NCBI GenBank assembly: GCA_937927265.1
Contig: CALBCO010000067.1
Span: 1-18,505, forward strand
Direction of reading: 5' to 3'
DNA: 18,505 bases
DNA from: an uncultured Verrucomicrobiae bacterium
Lineage (GTDB): Bacteria; Verrucomicrobiota; Verrucomicrobiia; Palsa-1439
Position numbers and translations under genes: made by a program. This document shows, in pieces, positions 14,459 to 18,505 of this stretch. How positions within the stretch are numbered: the first letter of the stretch is position 1; the number at the start of each line of letters is the position of its first letter. The notes below the pieces were generated by a model that did not search any database, had not been told where the DNA came from, and saw only the letters and a program-made list of their open reading frames with translations.

Positions 14459-15077
14459 AACTGGCCGGGGTAATGGTCAAACGATCCAGCACATAGCGAG
14501 GAGAGCGTTCTCCGAGGCGAACGGCAGCCGGAGCGAAAACGGGCGCTGGCTCCGACACGGCCATCGCGGGGTTAGCAGGCACGGCCACGGTCAGTTGTGG
14601 TTGCGGAACGAAGCCGGTCACCGGCGCAACGGCCAGTACTTGGGCGGGCGCGTTGGTGACGGACGGCGTGCGCAGGACAACCGTGGCTGGGGCGGTCTGA
14701 CGCCGTTGCCGGACGGTGAACGCGACGCCGGTGACGACGAACAAAGCCGCCACTCCCGCCAGCGCCAGTCGTGGGATTGGCCAGCCACCGGCCAACCATG
14801 CTGTCCATCCCTCCGCCAAGCGCTCACCCCAACTCGGCCGTTGGGTAATGGCAGCAAGGCGTTGATGAAACTCCGCCAAGAACTGCTCCGTCGCGTTTGG
14901 CGCGGGCTGTTCATAACGTTTGAGAGCGATCAAGCGCTGTACGCGTGCGGTCCGTTGGCTGAACACCCGGCAATCGGTGCACTCGGCAATGTGCTGGCGC
15001 ATCTGGTCAGCCTGCGGCCCGGCGATGCGCCCATCGGCGAGGTCATCGAGCCAGCGTTGGACGGTTCGGCAATTCAT
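14433..15077 (-). CDS. Zinc-finger transmembrane anti-sigma factor
   Basis: Predicted inner-membrane anti-sigma factor of 214 aa. The N-terminal cytoplasmic zf-HC2/ZAS domain has Cys3, His29, Cys33 and Cys36 (HIAECTDC), which would hold the ECF sigma factor encoded just upstream. One membrane helix spans about 103-121 (RLALAGVAALFVVTGVAFTV), then a positively charged RQRR. The outer part (about 127-214) is rich in Pro, Ala and Val with no recognised sensor domain and ends GPNVQF. That hydrophobic carboxyl end resembles ligands of HtrA-type PDZ domains. AGAGGA about 5 nt before the ATG supports the start. It lies 9 nt downstream of the sigma gene and overlaps the pseudo-HtrA gene by 26 nt. Confidence 0.87.
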   Translation of the reverse strand: MNCRTVQRWLDDLADGRIAGPQADQMRQHIAECTDCRVFSQRTARVQRLIALKRYEQPAPNATEQFLAEFHQRLAAITQRPSWGERLAEGWTAWLAGGWPIPRLALAGVAALFVVTGVAFTVRQRRQTAPATVVLRTPSVTNAPAQVLAVAPVTGFVPQPQLTVAVPANPAMAVSEPAPVFAPAAVRLGERSPRYVLDRLTITPASYDGPNVQF

Positions 15078-15086
15078 TATTGTCCT

Positions 15087-15734
15087 CTAGACATAGTCAC
15101 TGAGGAGTTTCTGCAACTGCTGCCGCGCATAAAACAGGCGCGAGCGCACGGTGCCCTCGGAACATCGCATGATCTTGGCGATGTCGGGATGAGTCATGCC
15201 CTGCACGTCGTGCAAGGTCACCACGAGGCGATGCGGTTCCGACAATTGCTGGAGTGCCTCGTTCAATCGCTGTTGCAACTCCCGCAGGCCCGCGGCACGA
15301 CGCGGTGTGTCGTGGGACATCAGTTCCACAAAGTCCGGGTCGTGTTCGATGGCGCGGTCCGCATCGTCGAGGCTCGTCTGCCGGTCAGAGCGGCGGCGGT
15401 GGCGTTTAAGGAAATTGAGGGTGCGATTGATTGTGATCCGGTAGATCCAAGTGTAGAAGCTCGACTGCCCCTTGAAGCTGTGGAGGCTCCGGTACGCCTT
15501 GATAAACACGTCTTGCAAGAGGTCATTGGCGTCTTCGTGGCTGCCGGTCATGTGATAGACGGTGGCGTAAAGACGGGGATGGTAGCGCTCAATGAGCACG
15601 TCAAACGCCGCCATCTGCCCGCGTTGTGCCCGTGTCACCAACGCCTCGTCGTCTTCGTGGCGAAGGTCCGGTTCCATTTCCGTCGCCGGGGCCGGCGGGG
15701 TGAAGGTTGAGCGAATTTGGGCGACGAGTCGCAT
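15087..15734 (-). CDS. ECF (RpoE-like) RNA polymerase sigma factor
   Basis: Sigma-70-family extracytoplasmic-function factor of 215 aa that would direct RNA polymerase to a stress or envelope regulon. Region 2 covers about 31-114 (AFDVLIERYHPRLYATVYHMTG, then DLLQDVFIKAYRSL and FYTWIYRITINRTLNFLKR). A linker of about 35 residues lacks a sigma-3 domain. Region 4 covers about 152-212, with the helix-turn-helix THPDIAKIMRCSEGTVRSRL. GAGAGG 7 nt before the ATG supports this start; the first 20 residues are unconserved. It starts 12 nt after the polyprenyl synthase stop and is followed by its probable anti-sigma factor, so it seems cotranscribed from the upstream promoter. I see no ECF-type autoregulatory promoter inside the operon, but cannot exclude one. 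Confidence 0.93.
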   Translation of the reverse strand: MRLVAQIRSTFTPPAPATEMEPDLRHEDDEALVTRAQRGQMAAFDVLIERYHPRLYATVYHMTGSHEDANDLLQDVFIKAYRSLHSFKGQSSFYTWIYRITINRTLNFLKRHRRRSDRQTSLDDADRAIEHDPDFVELMSHDTPRRAAGLRELQQRLNEALQQLSEPHRLVVTLHDVQGMTHPDIAKIMRCSEGTVRSRLFYARQQLQKLLSDYV

Positions 15735-15746
15735 GGGGGGGACCTC

Positions 15747-16763
15747 TCAAGCTGCCGTCCCGGCAGCGATCAGTGCCCGGCTGCGGTCCGTGAGGTGATC
15801 GGCCAGCCGCGCCATGCTCTGCGAGAACCGGTTGGCCGGCAGCACCCGCAACTGTGTTTGGGCGCGGGCGACGTGGGTGGCGATTTGTTCGATGGCACCG
15901 GTCACCGCGCCGTTACCAGTAATCCACCGCACGACGCGCCGGCGCTGTTCTTCGTCGCCGTGCAGGATCAGCTCTCCCCACTCGGAGCGGTCGGCGGCTA
16001 CGGCGTGTTCGAGCGCGAGCAGTGCGGGCAAGGTCAGTTTGCCTTTTTTCATGTCCGTTCCCAGTGATTTCCCGGCTTGTCGTTCCTGTCCCAGAATGTC
16101 CACACAATCGTCGTAAATCTGGTAAGCGATGCCGAGATTGATTCCAAACTCATCTGCTGCTTGGACAACGGCGGGAGGGGCACCGTTCAATAGCGCGCCC
16201 AATTCGCAACTGACCGCGAATAGCGCGCCGGTTTTCATGCGAATGATTTGGAGATAGTCAGCCACGGACAAGGCAAGGTCGAAACGGCGCTCGGTCTGCA
16301 GGATTTCGCCGGCGCACACCTGGTTCGTGGCCGCGCTGATGCGCCGACACACGTCATTAGTCTGATAACTCGCCGCCAACCCCAGCGCATGGGCAAACAG
16401 GCAGTCGCCGACCAGCACGCTGATTTCGTTGCCCCACCGTGACTGGCAGGTGGGTTGACCATGGCGCAGTTCCGCCTCGTCGAGCACGTCGTCGTGGACC
16501 AAGGTCGCCACGTGAATCAGTTCCACGATGACGCCGAGGATGATATGCTCGCGCTGGATCCCGCCTGTGGCACCGCCGGTGAGCAAGGCCAAACTGGGGC
16601 GCAACCGCTTGCCTGAGCCACTCAATGCATACCGGACATGCTCGCCGACGGACGGCACAAACTCCGCCGCCTGACGGGCCAACAACTCTTCCACCTCGGC
16701 CAGCGCCGGCGCGATTGGTTCCAACCATTGGAGCCAGTGGAGTGATTGCGGATTTGAATGCAC
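15747..16763 (-). CDS. Long-chain polyprenyl diphosphate synthase
   Basis: Trans-prenyltransferase that extends allylic diphosphates with isopentenyl diphosphate, probably for quinone side chains. With the GTG start at 16763 it is 338 aa. GSGKRLRP (49-56) binds IPP diphosphate. The first aspartate motif is DDVLD (91-95), KTGALF holds Lys177, and the second aspartate motif is DDCVD (218-222) followed by DMKKGKLTLP. Small Ala86 and Thr87 ahead of the first motif suggest a long (C35 or longer) product, as in IspB-type enzymes; the exact length cannot be read from sequence. A longer frame begins with TTG at 16817, but those bases form a -35 promoter box, so that start is rejected. First gene of the sigma/anti-sigma operon. 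Confidence 0.9.
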   Translation of the reverse strand: MHSNPQSLHWLQWLEPIAPALAEVEELLARQAAEFVPSVGEHVRYALSGSGKRLRPSLALLTGGATGGIQREHIILGVIVELIHVATLVHDDVLDEAELRHGQPTCQSRWGNEISVLVGDCLFAHALGLAASYQTNDVCRRISAATNQVCAGEILQTERRFDLALSVADYLQIIRMKTGALFAVSCELGALLNGAPPAVVQAADEFGINLGIAYQIYDDCVDILGQERQAGKSLGTDMKKGKLTLPALLALEHAVAADRSEWGELILHGDEEQRRRVVRWITGNGAVTGAIEQIATHVARAQTQLRVLPANRFSQSMARLADHLTDRSRALIAAGTAA

Positions 16764-16788
16764 GAGTTTATCAGCCGCCTTTGATGCT

Positions 16789-16817
16789 AATCTACGGGCC
16801 ACAAAAAAGGGTGTCAA
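16789..16817 (-). promoter_or_regulatory. Sigma-70-type promoter of the prenyl synthase-sigma operon
   Basis: Read on the minus strand, a perfect TTGACA (16817-16812) is followed by a 17-bp spacer and TAGATT (16794-16789). Predicted start of transcription is near 16782, leaving a leader of about 20 nt before the GTG at 16763. A run of six T lies in the spacer. No further promoter is obvious before the downstream sigma gene. Confidence 0.7.
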
Positions 16818-16880
16818 TCTCGAAGCCCCGCCACAGGCTCGACAGCCGCCCGGCTCTTTGCTTCAATCAGCGCCCAAACC

Positions 16881-17852
16881 ATGGTGCGATTTTTTCAATT
16901 GCCGATGGCGGCAGCCACGCTGGCGCTGATCCTCAGCGGTTGTTCATCCGCGCCCGAACAGCAAGCCGTCCGCCGCGCCGACCAGTTGTTGGCCGACAAT
17001 GACCTGCGCGGGGCCGCGGCCGTTCTCGAACAGGCGCTCACCACCTGGCCACAGTCCGCGGAGCTGCGCCGCCGCGAAATCTTCGTCCTGCTGAAAGCCG
17101 ATCAGCCCGACCGGGCTTTTGAAAAGTGGCAAGCTCAATCGGCCGATGATTCGGTCCTCCGTCTGGCGCTGCGCCACCACGACCCCGTCATCCGCGCCGG
17201 CGCTGCGCGGCTGATTGCGGAACACCATACGCCGCTCCCGTCCCGGGAATTGGTGCGAGCCTTGTCCGACTCTGCGGCCGCGGTCCGCCGCTATTGTGCT
17301 CGCGAACTGGGACGGCGGGGAGAAGCGATGTCGTTGCGGCCCTTGTTTCAATTGCTCCGCGACGATCATTGGCAGGTGCGCGCCGAAGCCGTTGCCGGCT
17401 TGACCCGGCTCGGCAATCCGCGCGCCACCGGCTGGCTCTTGTACCTGCTCGGCGACCCCGATGACTTTGTCCGTTACCAGGCGGAACTAGGATTGATCGC
17501 GTTGGCGCACGATTCCAACCGCGGGATCATGCGCAAATTCCTCCCCAGGCTCTCGCCTGCGCAACGCTTGGTCGTGGCCGCAGCCCTCGCGACGCTCGCG
17601 GAGCCGGACGCCGTGGAATTGCTCCGAAACGCTGCCGTTTCGGAAGAAGTCACGTTGCGCGCGCGCGCTGCCGAACTGATCGGGCGCGCCCAAGTCCGTG
17701 TCCTCGCCAACGAACTGGCCCGGCTACGCGACGACCCCGATCCCCAGGTCCGCATTCAAGCCAAACGCGCATGGGAGATGTGGGAAGGGCAGCGCCCACC
17801 GTGGCGGGAGTCGGGAACAAATTTACCGGCACCGGCGGATGCGCCGTTTTGA
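16881..17852 (+). CDS. HEAT-repeat lipoprotein
   Basis: Predicted lipoprotein of 323 aa. The signal peptide (1-20) ends in a textbook lipobox LSGC with Cys21 as the lipidated residue, so it should be anchored in a membrane outside the cytoplasm. Residues about 30-80 look like one TPR-type helical pair (RRADQLLADNDLRGAAAVLEQAL, then SAELRRREIFVLL). From about 95 to 300 there are successive HEAT/PBS-like repeats, for example DPVIRAGAARLIAEHH, AAVRRYCARELGRRG, WQVRAEAVAGLTRLGNP and DPDPQVRIQAKRAWE. These folds mediate protein-protein contacts; no enzyme motif is present. It diverges from the prenyl synthase operon and converges on the PUR gene with a 27-nt gap. No Shine-Dalgarno is visible before the ATG. 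Confidence 0.85.
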   Translation: MVRFFQLPMAAATLALILSGCSSAPEQQAVRRADQLLADNDLRGAAAVLEQALTTWPQSAELRRREIFVLLKADQPDRAFEKWQAQSADDSVLRLALRHHDPVIRAGAARLIAEHHTPLPSRELVRALSDSAAAVRRYCARELGRRGEAMSLRPLFQLLRDDHWQVRAEAVAGLTRLGNPRATGWLLYLLGDPDDFVRYQAELGLIALAHDSNRGIMRKFLPRLSPAQRLVVAAALATLAEPDAVELLRNAAVSEEVTLRARAAELIGRAQVRVLANELARLRDDPDPQVRIQAKRAWEMWEGQRPPWRESGTNLPAPADAPF

Positions 17853-17879
17853 ATGAGGGCGTATCGGATGGCGCCGGAC

Positions 17880-18110
17880 TTATTTCGGCACATTGCCGGG
17901 ATTGGGCGGCAACGTCTTGTTAAACTCAACAATCTTGTCCAATGCCGCGCGAAACTCTTCCAAACCGGTGGCAGGAATGACAATGGCATCGCGGCGGCCA
18001 TTGACCTCTTCGGTGATTCGTAGGAACCGTCCGCGCGGATTTTCCTTCAGATCGAACGTGAAATTCTTTCGTTCGACACGGACGGTTTCGTTTTGCAGTT
18101 CGCTATCCAC
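17880..18110 (-). CDS. PUR-domain (PUR-alpha-like, DUF3276) nucleic-acid-binding protein
   Basis: Small cytoplasmic protein of 76 aa (GTG start at 18110) consisting of one PUR repeat. Its features are TVRVERKNFTFDLKENPRGRFLRITEE, in which the NPRGRFLRI strand is the PUR signature, and then AIVIPATGLEEFRAALDKIVE as the last strand and helix. Bacterial PUR proteins, such as the Borrelia regulator BpuR, bind single-stranded DNA or RNA; the target here is unknown. The start is unclear: a TTG at 18152 would give 90 aa but adds unconserved residues (PVRWGCATETPIQ). Neither start has a strong ribosome site; GGAAA lies 13 nt before the GTG. The gene sits next to the end of an insertion sequence. Confidence 0.75.
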   Translation of the reverse strand: MDSELQNETVRVERKNFTFDLKENPRGRFLRITEEVNGRRDAIVIPATGLEEFRAALDKIVEFNKTLPPNPGNVPK

Positions 18111-18157
18111 TTGGATTGGCGTTTCCGTAGCACAGCCCCAGCGGACTGGCAATCCAA
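18111..18157. repeat. Short inverted repeat upstream of the PUR gene
   Basis: TTGGATTG at 18111-18118 is matched by CAATCCAA at 18150-18157, 31 nt apart. One arm directly abuts the proposed GTG start and the other contains the alternative TTG start. It could be an mRNA hairpin controlling the PUR gene or a remnant near the insertion-sequence junction. At 8 bp it may also be chance. Confidence 0.35.
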
Positions 18158-18184
18158 TTTATCTAAGGACATTCCCCGGTTTTT

Positions 18185-18505
18185 CTAGGAGGTGTTGAAA
18201 AGGTGGAGTGGGGCGGACACGGTGGCGGGGCGGGAGACGCGACACAGGACGCAGTTCATCCCCAGCCGCGACAGCAAGACTCGCAGTCCGTCGGCCAGCG
18301 CATCGTAATGAAACTCCGGCACACCGAAGAATCGCTTCGCCACCTTGGTCACCCGCGAGGTCAGCACCGCCAGCTTCCACGATTCCACCAACCACACCGC
18401 CGCACAGCACGCCGCCGCCACGACCAGCGCCGCCAGGTTGCGCAACCGCTCGTACGCCAACACGCGCAGGCCTTCCAACCGATAGCTTTGCTTGATGAAC
18501 CGAAT
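18185..18505 (-). CDS. IS4-type DDE transposase, C-terminal 106 residues (cut by window edge)
   Basis: The minus strand is open from the window edge to a TAG at 18187-18185. The visible part begins IRFIKQSYRLEGLRVLAYE, which resembles the post-catalytic Y-x2-R/K region following the last acidic residue of IS4-family transposases (W-x-IE-x2-FK-x-IK). It continues RLRNLAALVVAAACCAAVWL and RVTKVAKRFFGVPEFHYDALADGL, the usual helical tail of this group. The catalytic DDE core lies outside the window, so activity cannot be judged. The IS end should fall between the stop and the PUR gene, about 18153-18184. No terminal inverted repeat can be assigned without the other end. Confidence 0.75.
   Translation of the reverse strand: MRFIKQSYRLEGLRVLAYERLRNLAALVVAAACCAAVWLVESWKLAVLTSRVTKVAKRFFGVPEFHYDALADGLRVLLSRLGMNCVLCRVSRPATVSAPLHLFNTS

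Noticed and set aside
13992..15710. 572-codon plus-strand frame
   Set aside because: It lies opposite the pseudo-HtrA, anti-sigma and sigma genes, each with clear domains and ribosome sites; no recognisable protein features.

Overview
The window is GC-rich (roughly 60%) bacterial chromosome with dense, compact gene packing. The best guess is a member of the PVC superphylum, probably Verrucomicrobiota. This rests on an RNase HIII-type enzyme (also present in Chlamydiota), a secreted prenyltransferase/squalene-oxidase-repeat protein, a small PUR-domain protein and the general gene style. It is inference from gene content, not a phylogenetic placement.

Left part (1-4.4 kb): a 3'-truncated rnhC (-) and mutY (+) diverge from overlapping start codons. 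mutY then overlaps tail-to-tail with a tandem universal stress protein gene (-), which follows a DUF72/YecE-like gene (-) broken by a 2-base frameshift near its start. A tRNA-Arg(ACG) with its own promoter sits 20 nt upstream of deoC (+).

Middle part (4.4-12.4 kb): a large DUF2339 polytopic membrane protein (-) diverges from an M23-type metallopeptidase (+). That gene converges on a secreted prenyltransferase-fold repeat protein (-), which may be translationally coupled to an unlisted 43-residue small ORF. A PaaX-like regulator (-) follows, then priA-bioD (-), joined by an ATGA overlap. Four identical copies of a perfect 24-bp palindrome are scattered between genes here (4398, 8567, 9424, 12351). 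One of them supplies the bioD stop codon.

Right part (12.4-18.5 kb): class II fructose-bisphosphate aldolase (+) with a strong intrinsic terminator faces a four-gene minus-strand operon. The operon runs polyprenyl diphosphate synthase, ECF sigma factor, zinc-finger transmembrane anti-sigma factor, and an HtrA/DegS-like trypsin-PDZ protein that has lost all three catalytic triad residues. A good sigma-70-type promoter precedes the operon. A HEAT-repeat lipoprotein (+), a PUR-domain nucleic-acid-binding protein (-) and the C-terminal tail of an IS4-type transposase (-, cut by the window edge) close the window.

The most interesting items are the sigma/anti-sigma/pseudo-HtrA module, in which the anti-sigma factor ends in a hydrophobic VQF tail that a PDZ domain might read, and the four-copy dispersed palindrome. 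The rest is mostly housekeeping: DNA repair and replication, nucleoside catabolism, biotin, glycolysis and isoprenoids.
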